A program made the position numbers and the translations under genes. A stretch of DNA of 36,482 bases from Fomitopsis serialis (Eukaryota > Basidiomycota > Agaricomycetes > Polyporales > Fomitopsidaceae), in NCBI RefSeq assembly GCF_022376445.1, contig NW_025955351.1, positions 1 through 36,482 on the forward strand. The letters run 5' to 3'. Of the stretch, positions 10,643 to 21,756 are shown piece by piece. The notes under the pieces were generated by a model. It did not search any database and was not told where the DNA came from. It saw nothing but the letters and a program-made list of their open reading frames with translations. Position 1 is the first letter of the stretch, and the number at the start of each line of letters is the position of its first letter.

Positions 10643-13138
10643 ATGCTTCAACCGGATCCCTACAAGGGCAACAGTCGCAAACTCGTCGTTGCCATCGACA
10701 TTGGAACCACGTACAGTGGCGCAGCCTATTGCATTCTGGATCCTGGTGAAATACCACAAGTATTGAGTGTTACGCGGTGGGTGTACAGCTGTCCTCTCTC
10801 ATACACCAAGCTGACTGCGCTATACTCAGTTTTCCGGGACAAGAGGGTGAAAACAAATCAAGAGATGTAAAGATACCTTCCGTCCTTTATTATGACCAGC
10901 AAGGCCGGCTCCGTGCTGTCGGGGCAGAAGCAACACTACAAGACACCGAGGACGAGGCACACACAGAGGAATGGGATCGCGTCAAATGGTATATTCTCCG
11001 TTGATATTGTGCATGAAGTCGCACTTATCAACTGCCCTAGGTTCAAACTCCATCTTCGTCCTCCATCGATTCTTCCGGGTGCAGTACTACCTCCTATTGG
11101 CGTGAACAAATCCGCTGTCGAGATTTTGGCAGATTACCTTGCCTATGTCTTCAAATGCACTAAAGACTTTATCTCCGAGACCAATCCGACTGGTAGACAG
11201 ATTTTGGAATCCGGGACACCTATTGATTTTGTTCTTAGTCACCCCAATGGGTGGTCGGGCCCTCAACAAAGCAGCATGAGGCGTGCGGCTATCCTGGCCA
11301 AGCTTGTACCTGACGATACTGAAGGCGCTGCAAGGCTCCAGTTTGTCACCGAAGGGGAGGCAAGCCTCCAGTTCTGTATTGCCACTGGTCTAGGGGACGA
11401 TGTCATGCAGGTGAGCCCCCCCCATCTTCAGTGCTTCTGTATCCACGTCCTGAAAGAATGTATTATAGAAAGATCACTACGTGACAATAGTAGATTGTGG
11501 CGGAGGTACTATAGATCTGAGTACATATCGTGTTCTGAACAGCCGGCCCGTCGCCGTGGTCGAGAGTGTTGTTCCCACGTGTGAGTGTCCCAGCTTATTG
11601 CATCGCATTTGATGCCGACTCACCGTGATGCGACACATATAAGGCCTCATTCAGGGCTCGACAATGATTGATCGTCGAGCTGAAGAGCTGCTGAGAAGTA
11701 CGTCAAACCATATCTTCCTCGCGGCCTGTTTTATATGTGCTCATTTGCGGGGACATGCAATTGCATCCGGTAGGCAAGCTCAGACCATCTCGCTTCTCGT
11801 CCTCCGGCGATCTAAAAGTGATGTTAACAAACTTCGAAAGCACGACAAAGCCGACCTTCAGAAACCTTGCCGACACATCTTACATTAGATTCGGAGGGCA
11901 GAGAGACACTGATGAGAGTGTTAACATACGACGCGGAGTTCTATCTCTTTCAGGGTAAGTGGGTCATGTAAAATTGCGTCAGCGAGATGGAGGTACTCAC
12001 GTCTCATTCCTCAGGATAGAAATGGCATCGCTCTTCATGCCGTCCATTGACGCTATTAAGTCAGCTGTTGATGCTCAACAGTCCGGGGTAGATCCTCGCT
12101 TCACCGTTAGTGCTCTTGCCTACGACCGCAGTCAGCTCAGGCTCTGGCTTGACTTCATTCCATATAGACGATATTGCTCGTCGGCGGGTTTGCCACCAGT
12201 CCTTTCTTGCGCTCTGCATTACAGGGACACATGGACAGGAAGGGATTGCGGATGTTCACCCCGGAAGGTCAAACGTGGGCCTTCTTGTTCATCACTGCAG
12301 GATATGACATTCATACATTTAGCAGTTCCAAGGCCGTGGCCGAAGGCGCACTATGGTTTTACCTCGACCATTGTGTCCGCGCGAGAGTTGCCAGGCACAC
12401 GTATGGTACAGATTGTACGGTACTGTATGATCCTCTGTTACCGGAGCACCTTCAACGCCTACACCTGACACATATGGGCGTTCGTGGCGGACTTTTCGTT
12501 CCATCTGCCTTCGCCATTTTGACGCGGAAGGTGAGCGCAGCATACATCGTCGAGAATCAAGCTAGATACCTTGACGAATACACATCTTTGCTAGGGAACA
12601 GCGGTCACAGAAGAAACGGAATTCAGTTTCCCCTTTATACAAGATCGGCGCAAAGTCTCCCGTCGTGACACTAGTATTACGGCCGACGTGGTGGCCTACA
12701 GAGGCAATCAGACCAATCCTGAATGGATGGATGAGGAACCAGGTGTGCACATGTGCTCTATAGGTTTCTCAGCCCCGATCTCCTTTAAAATGAATACCTG
12801 ATCACTAGAGATGTTCTATACACTGTGCACGATCACGGCTGTCCCTGCTTTCAATTCATGGAAGAGGCGTAGTGGCGCCAAAGGACAATACTGGTCGACA
12901 GAATTCGAAGTGATCCTGCTGCTCGGTTTGACAGAGATGAAGGCGCAGATCGCGTGGGTGGAGAACGTATGTATCAAGGCTTCGTCTCGTTCGCAGCATA
13001 CATGCTTAGTTATTATAAACCGAACAGGGCGTGAAGCGAAGGTAAGCCTTCCGAGTCGCAGCGAATCACTTTGTACTGACGCAAAACAATTCACATAGGT
13101 CCCCTGCGAATATTGTTTACGACGAAGAACAGTCCTGA
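10643..13138 (+). CDS. Hsp70-like ATPase (HSPA12-type), copy 2
   Basis: Intact paralogue of copy 1. Exons: 10643-10776, 10830-10988, 11041-11410, 11469-11580, 11644-11697, 11774-11954, 12015-12105, 12168-12274, 12326-12530, 12595-12742, 12809-12966, 13028-13041, 13099-13138; 590 residues. Ten of the thirteen exons have the same length as in both other copies (exons 1-9, 11 and 12 match; exon 10 is one codon longer than in copy 1), and all splice phases are kept. Motifs IDIGTTYSG, VDCGGGTIDL and LLVGGFA are present. The C-terminus (SPANIVYDEEQS) is formed only by splicing in the 14-nt exon 12. It stays intact although its divergent coiled-coil partner is a pseudogene, so it either works alone or uses a partner from another unit. 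Its 3' end converges on the unit 3 coiled-coil gene with a gap of about 260 bp. Confidence 0.9.
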
Positions 13139-13399
13139 AGTCCGTACCTATCTCCACCATCTACTCACATTGACCGAGTCAACGATGAAGTGCTGATGAA
13201 ATACGGTCTCTTTCCAGCCCATCGCACGCGTGGAAGGAGTTCTGAATACGGTGTCGCAACAACTATACCGGATCCAATGCTATCGTCAACGTGTTGCGTA
13301 CGGCGCTTCAAAGTTCGTAGATACGTCTCACTGCGAAGACTATCTATCACTGCAATCGACCAGATACATTGTGCATTTGTCGTAATGCGAGGGCGCTTT

Positions 13400-14966
13400 C
13401 TAGCCTGACATCTTCTCATCGCCACCGTCCGCCAAACCCAAATCTTCCACCAGAGTTTGGAGGCCTACGTCCGGCTTGACAAGCGTGGCCGAACGCAAGC
13501 CCCCCTCAACCTTCTCGACCCGCCGAAGCCCTAAGGACGCGCAATACAAGACAGATAACCCCGTGCGTTTTCCTTTACCTCTCGGACGATATACGTCCTC
13601 CATCTCTTCCGCTACGAATGCAGCTCCTGGTTGCGGAAGCAGGATCTCGTACTCGCTGCTTTTCATGGCCTCGCCAATGAGGTGGCGGATCTTGAAGGCT
13701 TTGCTGACCAGGATTTGCATGGGTTGTCGAGGGTCCCCTTCCGAAGAGAGACGCATGCGCGACACTGCCGCAACGTGTCGTAGCAACGTGACCAGCTTCT
13801 GTCTGCAGCTGTCTTCCTGCTGCCGTGCGCTGACTTGCTCGGCCTGTGCGAACTTTCGGGTCAAAGCACGCCATTGGCCTGCAACGCTCTGGTTTTCTAT
13901 TGACCTTCAGTATACGATGGTAGCTGCACCGAAGTCGAGAAGCGCTTACCGGATTTTCGGATCCTCTCGTATATGACTCCCAATACATTGTCGCTTTCGG
14001 CCTCGGTCGTCCACGTGGAGATGATCCACGCAAGGAACCTTGTGGCGGCAGCTTGGATGGCAATCTCCAGAAGGATGGTGTCTCCCCGTGGATCTGTGGA
14101 TTCGAGCACAGAAGCAAAAGGATGCCCCAAGGCGTGCATGGCTTCATCTGCGCTGCCCTTCAAACCCTGGTGGTGGTCAGGCGAGGCTCCATCAGCCATC
14201 GAACGTGCCAAGTTGAAGATTTCTGTGTTCAGGCCGCGGACCTCCTGAACAACGTCGTTCTCCGCAAATGTGTCTACCGTACCCATGAAGTGCTGGGCGT
14301 CCTGCAGCTCTTGTCGGCGAGTCTCGAGTAGCGCCTTCAGCTGGGTGTTCTCCTTGACCACAGTCTCCGCGTACTTGTTCGCTTTGCTGACCTGGGCCAA
14401 CGGCAGCGTCACTCAGATGTTCCAACTGTTTTGCAAGGACGAACTCGCCTCCCTTTGAGCGAACTCTACTTCTGTGCGACACGTGTTTCTCTCCGATTGG
14501 TAGCGCATAGCTTCGTGGTGCCAATGGCTGGCATGTCGCGTCATCTCGTCGAGGTCTCGTCTGAGCCGAGCAAGGTCTCTATCCATCTGTTGACCCGTGG
14601 AGGAGCGCCGGTCCTAAGTGTGCCGTCAGCATGTACCAAGAGTGCATTTACTAGGACGTCACTAGCCTCTTTCAGCCTCAGTGGGCTCGCGCCGCCTGCC
14701 GCTGGCGGGCGGGCTGTCGCCGTCCTCTGTGGCGAAAGTTCCCCTCCTTTTGCATCGTGACCCGATGACTGTCTGTCGGTGCGGGGCGAACGCGATTCGC
14801 CCAGGGTTCGTCCTTGTAGATCGTCAGGAGATGGTCCTGGACCGGCGGGCACAGATTGGTCTTCACTGCTAGCAGTCGACTCCGAGTCGGGGGCGGATGT
14901 GTCGCCACTGTCAGTAAGCCCGATCTTGTTGGTGAAGTGCGACGCGATGCTTCTGAAACCCTCCAT
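13400..14966 (-). CDS. coiled-coil protein of unknown function, unit 3
   Basis: Cleanest copy of the unidentified coiled-coil family. Minus-strand exons: 14966-14637, 14586-14449, 14391-13950, 13896-13400, giving 468 residues without stops. Intron 1 (50 bp) has a GTACAT donor, a GCTGAC branch-like site and an AACAG acceptor. Intron 2 is best read with a GC donor (GAG|GCGAGT) and CCCAG acceptor, which keeps frame; ordinary GT alternatives exist but fit the homologues less well. The last exon is 497 nt, identical in length to unit 1. Layout: Ser/Pro-rich N-terminal 110 residues, then a coiled coil (VVKENTQLKALLETRRQELQ), then a helical domain with the repeated signature KIRHLIGEAMKSSEYEI and a C-terminal LGLRRVEKVEG segment. 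A TATAAAT element on the minus strand (15011-15005) lies 40 bp before the ATG. No enzyme motif is visible. Confidence 0.8.
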
Positions 14967-16825
14967 GATGAGCGTACGGTGCTGAATTAGTGACTCTCGG
15001 CGAGATTTATACAGTCAAAACGAGGAATACGTAAATGCATGGACGCGGCGACATGCGGCCAACACAAGAGGCGGCAGGAATTAAATTTCCGTACACAAGG
15101 CCGGTTTTTTCCGAAACTTCAATATCTGGACACCCCCACCCTACCACCCCCCTGTATATTATTATTTTTCGGCGGTCCTGCCTCCAGACCACCCCCCCAC
15201 CCTCGTTCAATCAGTGAAAAAAGTGCCTTTATATTGCTGAAAAATCTACAAGCCACGTAGAGTATGTGAACACTGCTCTATGACATCTGCACCTTCTTCG
15301 ACGCCGTGTGAGTGGCTTAGTGAGAGCGCAGGCGGAGACGTGCACACGCAGATATGCAGGTACACATATGACCGAGTTGGCAGACAATGAAGCAGAGTGG
15401 TGATCAGGCAGGCGGGTAGTCGGCAGGCGGGTGGCATTGTAGGTGCCAGACGGGCGAGCATGCAGGCGAACGAGCCGGGAGATTCATTTGCAGCTAGATG
15501 GGCGAGTGTGCGGGCAGAAAAGCGGGCGTGCGCGCGAGTAAGCGAGTGCACAAACGCACGGTCAACTATTCGTACGGGTGTGTGCCTCCAAGCTGTTCAG
15601 CACAAGGATACGTAAGCAAGGGTATGGGCGAGCGGGCGAACGTGCAGGAGAGCATGTGGATTGGCGGGCAGGCATTTGAGCGGGTGAGTGGACGCGCACG
15701 AGGGCAGACAGACGAAATTTCGGGTTGACGGTCACTAGCTACCAGTTGTGCCAGATGGCAGACACATACCGAGGCAAATGAGAATCCGGAAGAGGGCATG
15801 CCGAGTAGGTGCAGACGAGAAAGTATGGGTGAGAAGGACCAGAGGCTGGGGGATAGATAGAGGACAAACCGAATAGCGAGCTCAAATGTGCCGTTCCGGT
15901 TATGCCGCTACACACCAAACTCGCTTGATGAACTATCCAGACTGTAAAGTGCACTAGGTCGCAGACGGACGGCGAGGGACAGACCTTTGAATCGCTACTT
16001 GCCGCACACACAACACTTACTGAAAATACGTGCGTCGCCTTCTTGAGCATGCCGCGCCCGATAAACGAGCTCGAAAACCTCACGCATCCTTGTTTGCGTG
16101 CTCGTGTTTGGAGTTGTCGCACAACGGTACGTCGAGAACACTGTTACAGTGTTAGCACGCGCAAGGGCCCGGGGTGAACGTTCGAGTCTTTAGCTGAGGA
16201 TGTCTTCCCGTGAAAGGAAACGGTAGATAGCGGTAAAAGTCGCTTGCGTCCAGCTGAGGAGGAGCAGTGGAAAAGACGGCGACCTAGTAGTAGTACGCGA
16301 CGAGAGCGCACTGTTGCTTCCACCGCAGACGCACCCGCCACAAGCTCAGCCACACACTTGAGGTTCCGCCTGCGATCCACTACGCACATTTAGACTGCGA
16401 TTGAAAATACCGACCTCGAAAAGTAGACTAGCCAATGGGCCACGTGCAAAAAGGGTTGTCTGCGTGTGACAGGAAGCTAATTTACAACTAATCCGACACT
16501 ATCGACGGTCTACTTCGACCGAGTTGGGGAGGGTATGACGGTTTTTTCGACCTTCTGGTATAAAATTTCGGAATCGCCCATCCAAGGGTCGACCACCCTC
16601 CCCACCCCGGGGGCCTTGTGTACCCGATCTGCCGATCCGCCGCCTCTTGGGCCAACACGGTGTTATTTTACGGCCAAGTCAGAGGCAGTGGCAGCACTTC
16701 CCCGCCGACTGTGGGAACGCTCTGTCGTGTCGCGGGCACGTGTCGAGGAGACAGTCGTGTTTATAACCGGTCACTTCACAGAACCTCAGGTGGGTCATCC
16801 TATTCGCCTCAGGCTTGTCGTGACT
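14967..16825. promoter_or_regulatory. expanded divergent promoter of unit 3 with about 1.7 kb of extra DNA
   Basis: The two outer ends match the short promoters of units 1 and 2: to about 15065 on the coiled-coil side (TATA element and an ACATGCGGCCAACAC block), and from about 16740 on the Hsp70 side (GTGTTTATAA at 16757-16766, 60 bp before the ATG). The DNA between is absent from the other units. It holds long C-runs (15133-15202), a degenerate G-rich minisatellite-like tract (15380-15730), and two similar GGTTTTTTCSR stretches in direct orientation (about 15102 and 16540), one near each edge. No transposase or reverse transcriptase frame is present, so a non-autonomous insertion or local expansion is possible. 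Confidence 0.5.
15380..15730. repeat. degenerate G-rich minisatellite-like tract
   Basis: The plus strand shows many imperfect short phrases built on GCGGGC, GGCGAG and GTGCGGG (for example GGCAGGCGGGTGG near 15423 and GGCGAGCGGGCGAA near 15627). There is no fixed period and no perfect tandem copies. Open frames across it on both strands have biased, low-complexity composition and are not credible genes. Confidence 0.5.
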
Positions 16826-19293
16826 ATGCTTCAACTAGATCCCTACACGGGCAACAGCCGCAAGTTGGTCATTTCCATCGACATCGGCACGACGTACAGT
16901 GGTGTCGCCTACTGCGTCTTGGACCCTGGTGAGGTGCCAAAAGTCTTGAGTGTTACACGGTGCGTGTGTGGCTGTTCGTGTACATCGTCAAACTGACCCC
17001 GTTATTCTCAGTTTTCCCGGACAAGAGGGGGAAAACAAATCGAGGGATGTAAAGATACCTTCCGTCCTCTACTACGACCAGCAGGACCAGCTTCGCGCTG
17101 TAGGAGCAGAGGCAACCTTGCAAAGTACCAAGGAGGAGGCGTATACGCAAGAGTGGAACTACGTCAAATGGTGCGTGTTCACCGAGATCGTGTACAGCTT
17201 TCGTAGTCATCGATCAGTCTAGGTTCAAGCTCCATTTTCGGCCTGCGTCGATTCTCCCCGGCGCAATATTACCTCCGATTGACGTTGATAAACCTGTCCT
17301 TGAAATCTTAGCGGACTATCTGGCCTACGTTTCCCAATGCGCGAAGGATTTCATCTCACAAAGCAACCCCATTGGTCGACAGATTTTGAACTCCAACACC
17401 CCCATCGACTTCGTGCTTACTCATCCCAATGGGTGGACGGGTCCACAACAAAACAATATGAGGCGTGCCGCTGTTCTGGCCAATCTGGTACCCGATACCA
17501 GCGAAGGCGCTGCAAGGGTCCAGTTCGTCACGGAAGGAGAGGCAAGCCTCCAGTTTTGCATCGCGACCGGTCTAGGGGACGACGTCATCCGGGTAAGCTC
17601 GCCTCCGAGTCATCACAGGTACCTCAAACCTGCGAACCTGACAAACCGATCAATACGTCGTAGAGAGATAGCTATGTGACGATAGTCGATTGCGGCGGTG
17701 GTACCATAGATCTAAGCACCTACCGTGTTGTCGACAACCGACCCATTGCCGTGGAGGAGAGTGCTGTTCCCGAGTGTGCGTCTCCTTTAATATGTTTGAT
17801 TCACTCGCTCATTATATTGTGAAACCTGGTAGGTCTGATACAGGGCTCAACCATGGTCAATCGTCGAGCTGAAGAGCTGCTGAGAGGTAAATCCAATGAT
17901 ACCTCCGTCGGTGCCCTATACCGCGACTCATGTTTTAATTCGTGCTCCGGTATTCATTAGAGAAGCTCAGACTATCCCGCTTCTCGACCAATGATGATTT
18001 CGACGCAATGATGGCAAACTTCGACACTATGACCAAGCCGACGTTTCGCGACCCTTCCACGACATCCTACGTCAAATTTGGAGGCCCGCGCGACACAGAT
18101 GAGAGCTTCAATATTCGACGCGGTATTCTTTCGTTGTCTGGGTGAGTTGTAGTAATCGTTGGAGAGGACGAATGTCAGTGGCTCACTCCCTGCTTGTAAG
18201 CTCGGACATGGCGTCTCTCTTCCAGCCGTCAGTCAGTGCTATCAAGGCCGCTATCGACGCGCAACTGTCGGGAGTTGATCTAAGCCTCGCTGTCGGTCCT
18301 TTCGATTTGCTCGTGAATGAGTCATGATTGACTTTCTGTGCTAGACGTTGCTCCTCGTGGGAGGTTTCGCTACAAGCCCATTTCTACGCGCGGAGCTGCA
18401 GGCGCACGCGGATGGGAAGGGTTTGCGGATGTATTCACCAGAAGGTCAAACGTAAGCTCACTACTTCGGCCATTACGAGATGCTCGCTCATGGAAGAATA
18501 CGACCACAAACACAGCTCGAAGGCGGTGGCCGAGGGTGCGCTTTGGTTTTACCTCGATAATCGTGTTCGCGCCAGAACGGCAAGGTCTACATACGGTTCT
18601 TCGTGCTCGCAGTGGTATCAGCCATCAAATCCAGAGCATATTAAACGCAAACATAAACTCCCCACCATCGCAAATGGGTCCTTGGTTTTGTCATCGGGCT
18701 TCGCCTTGCTAGTACGGCAGGTGAGATCCAAGGCTATCCACACTCCAAACAGGCATGCATCAACGGTTCTGTTCCTTTCAGGGGACATCAGTCACGGAAA
18801 CGACAGAGTTTAGCTTCCAGTTCGCATCTTACTGCAAGGAATCCGACGAACTCTCCCTCTCTGCTAATGTGTTATCTTATCGGGGAATCAAGGCGAATCC
18901 TACGTGGGAGGACGAGGAACCTGGTGAGACCGGTTACTCGCTCGTCTTGTGCTCTAACATAGTCGTCCCGGGGGCAGACATGTTCACTGTACTGTGCCGA
19001 ATCAAAGCTACACCCGCTGCGAGCTCGTGGATGCGGGGCAATGGCCCAGTTGGGCCATATAGGTGGCAGAACTTCGATGTCATTTTGCTTTTAGGCTTGA
19101 CTGAGATGCGAGCCCAAATCGGTTGGTGGGAGAATGTACGTCTTGAATCTTTCGCCGACAATTGTGGGTCAATGCTGATCCCATGTGCCTACAGGGTGTG
19201 CAGCTGAGGTTAGTGGATGTCTTGAACATAATTCACGAGATTGTGGCTGACATAAAGCCCAGGAGTCCCGCCACTGTCGTCTACGACCTTTGA
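16826..19293 (+). CDS. Hsp70-like ATPase (HSPA12-type), copy 3
   Basis: Third intact paralogue, the most diverged of the three. Exons: 16826-16959, 17012-17170, 17223-17592, 17664-17775, 17833-17886, 17961-18141, 18201-18291, 18345-18451, 18516-18720, 18782-18923, 18978-19135, 19195-19208, 19263-19293; 585 residues. Exon lengths match the other copies except exons 10 (one codon shorter than copy 1) and 13. Motifs: IDIGTTYSG, VDCGGGTIDL, TLLLVGGFA. The last intron (19209-19262) is 54 bp, has no stop and is a multiple of three, so its retention would add 18 residues without breaking the frame; both forms are possible. The gene sits between the long unit 3 promoter and the TAF10 promoter. Confidence 0.9.
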
Positions 19294-19826
19294 TCAGTAG
19301 AGGGTGCCAGGAAGGTTCGGCGGATGTGTTGTCCTGTTGCAAGCAAACTGATAATAGTGTCTATACTTACGTGCTTGCGAAAGCTGTTGACGAGATACAT
19401 TCTTCGCGGTACTATCCACGCTACGTCGACATCTAGCATACTACTCGGACTCGGATGATGCAGGCTGATGCAGGCCAACGTGCCTTTCGTTGTTGCGCCA
19501 AGCAATCCGAATTGAATTTCTCACCACTGTTTTCATTGCAATAGTCCACACATCCGAGTGCGGTCCGCTGCCCCCAATGTATTGTCACAGCAAATCTGGG
19601 AGCTGTTGCGATTCTCAGCTGCGGCGCACACGTTAACGTTCAGCATTGGTTCAGTAGTCGAACGTCCGCAGTTGCCTTCTATGGGTGGGCACGAGGTGTC
19701 CAGTATCAGTCGCCACCAGTGCCGCTTCCGAACTACGACTTGACCACGACACACACTCTCATCCAAACTTACCTTTCAATCATTTGAACGTGCGCAACAA
19801 AGGGTCTGCATAATCACACAGAAATC
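19294..19826. other. intergenic, TAF10 promoter region
   Basis: This 530-bp gap holds the end of the Hsp70-like copy 3 transcript and the TAF10 promoter. No gene is seen. A ten-base phrase, CTGATGCAGG, occurs twice near 19460. No clear TATA box precedes TAF10. Confidence 0.4.
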
Positions 19827-20568
19827 ATGACCACACCCTACACCACCTCGTCACAAAGCCAGGGCTACTATCCTCCTCTCCCGGCGCATCCTCCAGCGCA
19901 ACAATCTACGCCAGACCCGTCCCAAGTCGCGAGCACTTCAGCACAGGCACAGACGGCTACGCAATCTTCGCGTCAAACGGCCGAGGAGGCACGGAAGGAC
20001 AGGACGTTGGCTGAGTTCCTTCTCATGTTGGACGATTATGAGCCCTTGGTATGTCTCGGCTGCCGCCTTTGGGCCAAGCACGTCTCGTTGCTGTGGCATA
20101 GCTACCTAGCAGAGGATTTTGTTGGTTGCAGAGGAGCTGACGCCCTTGCTCGCAGATTCCCAACGAGGTCACGGACTACTATCTCCAACGGGTTGGATTT
20201 GAGTGCGAGGATGTTCGACTGTGAGTCTCCAGTACATATGCAGTGCCTTACTGTCTCATACGTGATGTGATTCGGCACAGGAAACGTCTTCTATCCCTCG
20301 CTGCACAGAAGTTCGTGTCTGATATCGCCGCAGACGCGTATCAACACGCCCGTATACGTGCCAACGCGGTAGGTGGTAGGGCTCGCGCTCAGCCGACTGG
20401 CCCTGCGTCAGCGAGGGTACGTCTCTTCCCCTAAGACTAAACCTCACGTGTTGTCCTCATTCGGAATTCTGCTAGGACAAGACGAAGACCACACTCATGA
20501 TGGAGGATCTCAGTGCGGCTCTGACTGAGTATGGCATAACTTCTCGCAAGCCCGAGTATTATTTGTAA
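19827..20568 (+). CDS. TAF10: TFIID and SAGA subunit TAF10
   Basis: Histone-fold subunit shared by TFIID and SAGA, working in the nucleus in transcription initiation and coactivation. Exons 19827-20048, 20156-20220, 20281-20416 and 20476-20568 join in phase to 171 residues. The N-terminal 50 or so residues are Ser/Thr/Gln/Pro-rich and likely disordered. From residue 58 the conserved domain begins: DRTLAEFLLMLDDYEPL, then IPNEVTDYYLQRVGFECED, then LLSLAAQKFVSDIAADAYQH, and the C-terminal MMEDLSAALTEYGI and KPEYYL. The length and order match fungal TAF10. It is expected to be essential and single-copy and marks the boundary between the Hsp70/coiled-coil array and the FAD/VWA/caspase group. Confidence 0.96.
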
Positions 20569-21756
20569 CGTAGACGCCAAGGTGCGGAGTTGTCTGTATG
20601 ATGTGTACTAATATGGCTCGATCTTTCGCTATGCAATGACATCTGACAATGACACCACGGAGTGACAGACGGATATGTTCAGCCTCGATCCACGTTAGCC
20701 ATCTCGTGCTCGGTATGCAAGACAAGAATGCGAACCATTGACTGTCGAGACACTGTCGCACGAGCTGACGGGCAGTAAAGTTCTCACACGTAGCGAGAAC
20801 AAGGTCGGCGCAGGTGGACACAGTACCTTTACATGTGTTGCCATGTGAGACTTTCCTCAATGTCATGAATACAGTGCTGAAGCTCGCCAATTCCTTCAGG
20901 TTTGAGAGCAAGTGGGCCGGTATCCGACTTCGGTGTACCTTGACTTTGACTCGTTGTTCTTCACGCAGATCGCTTCACCTGTCGAGCACCGCCCTGCTCG
21001 GAGACGTCATGTCTGCGATTGCGGGCCGCACTTCACGAGAGAGTTCTACTCATGAATGCAACACTTGATCCGATGATCTAGGCAGCCCCTGAAAACCGTG
21101 CTTCAATACTATCCAATGGTCAGGGAATCAAGCGAAACATCCACGATTTTTGCGGGCCCAAGTCACACAATCCCTGCTAGGCGAACGAGCACGCCAGCGC
21201 AGATCCCGTTCGAGCTTGAGGCTGCGGTCAGGCGCCCCGCGGCCTTGCGGCTACCCCAGACCACAAATGCTGCGTTGATTAGTGCGACGATCAACCTTTC
21301 ACTCGTAACTCAATGTCGATCTGGATCGGGCACGTCACACAAGACGTCCCTACGTGTATTGCGAACCGCTCTGCCCCTGGACTGTAACGCTGCGATGGAG
21401 GGCGTCCCCTTCCCAGGTAATGTTGTTCCTTGCATTCAATTGATTTGACTGCACGCACAGCGGATCTTACTTCCTGGACTCAGTACAGGAAATACTATGG
21501 TGGTTGCTGCTGACTGCGGGAGCCATTGAAGTCTATCGTCGGTCGGATCCTCGTTTCGAAGTGCGGGACAGCTCATGAACAGCAAATGCATGGTGCTCGC
21601 GGAGATGTGCTCCACCTGACTTTACAGTATGCTTTGTAGTTGCGCAGAGATCTTCCTCGCTTCTCAGTGCAAGCCATTGAAAAGGCTGGGTGTCAGTACA
21701 ATGCACTCATTCGTCCGCTTTCCTCCTCTCCAACCAACGACGTCCGAGCTGTTATC
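20569..21756. other. intergenic between TAF10 and the FAD oxidase, possible gene debris
   Basis: No intact gene is recognised in 1.2 kb. Short plus-strand open segments next to plausible splice sites exist, for example YPTSVYLDFDSLFFTQIASP near 20925-20985, and a segment from 21150 to 21416 followed by an acceptor at about 21461. I could not assign them to a family or join them into a gene. A 133-codon minus-strand frame (20911-20510) overlaps the TAF10 3' end and looks like chance. Confidence 0.35.

Noticed and set aside
14192..14524. Alternative frame in the unit 3 coiled-coil gene suggesting a frameshift
   Set aside because: The frame change coincides with an intron also seen in unit 2; treating it as a GC-AG intron restores one frame through all exons.
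15007..15800. Small frames on both strands in the unit 3 promoter insert
   Set aside because: Biased low-complexity translations (Ala/Arg/Ser-rich or C-run derived) without splice structure or homology.
20510..20911. 133-codon minus-strand frame after TAF10
   Set aside because: It overlaps the last TAF10 exon in antisense, shows no recognised domain, and has no supporting splice sites or promoter.
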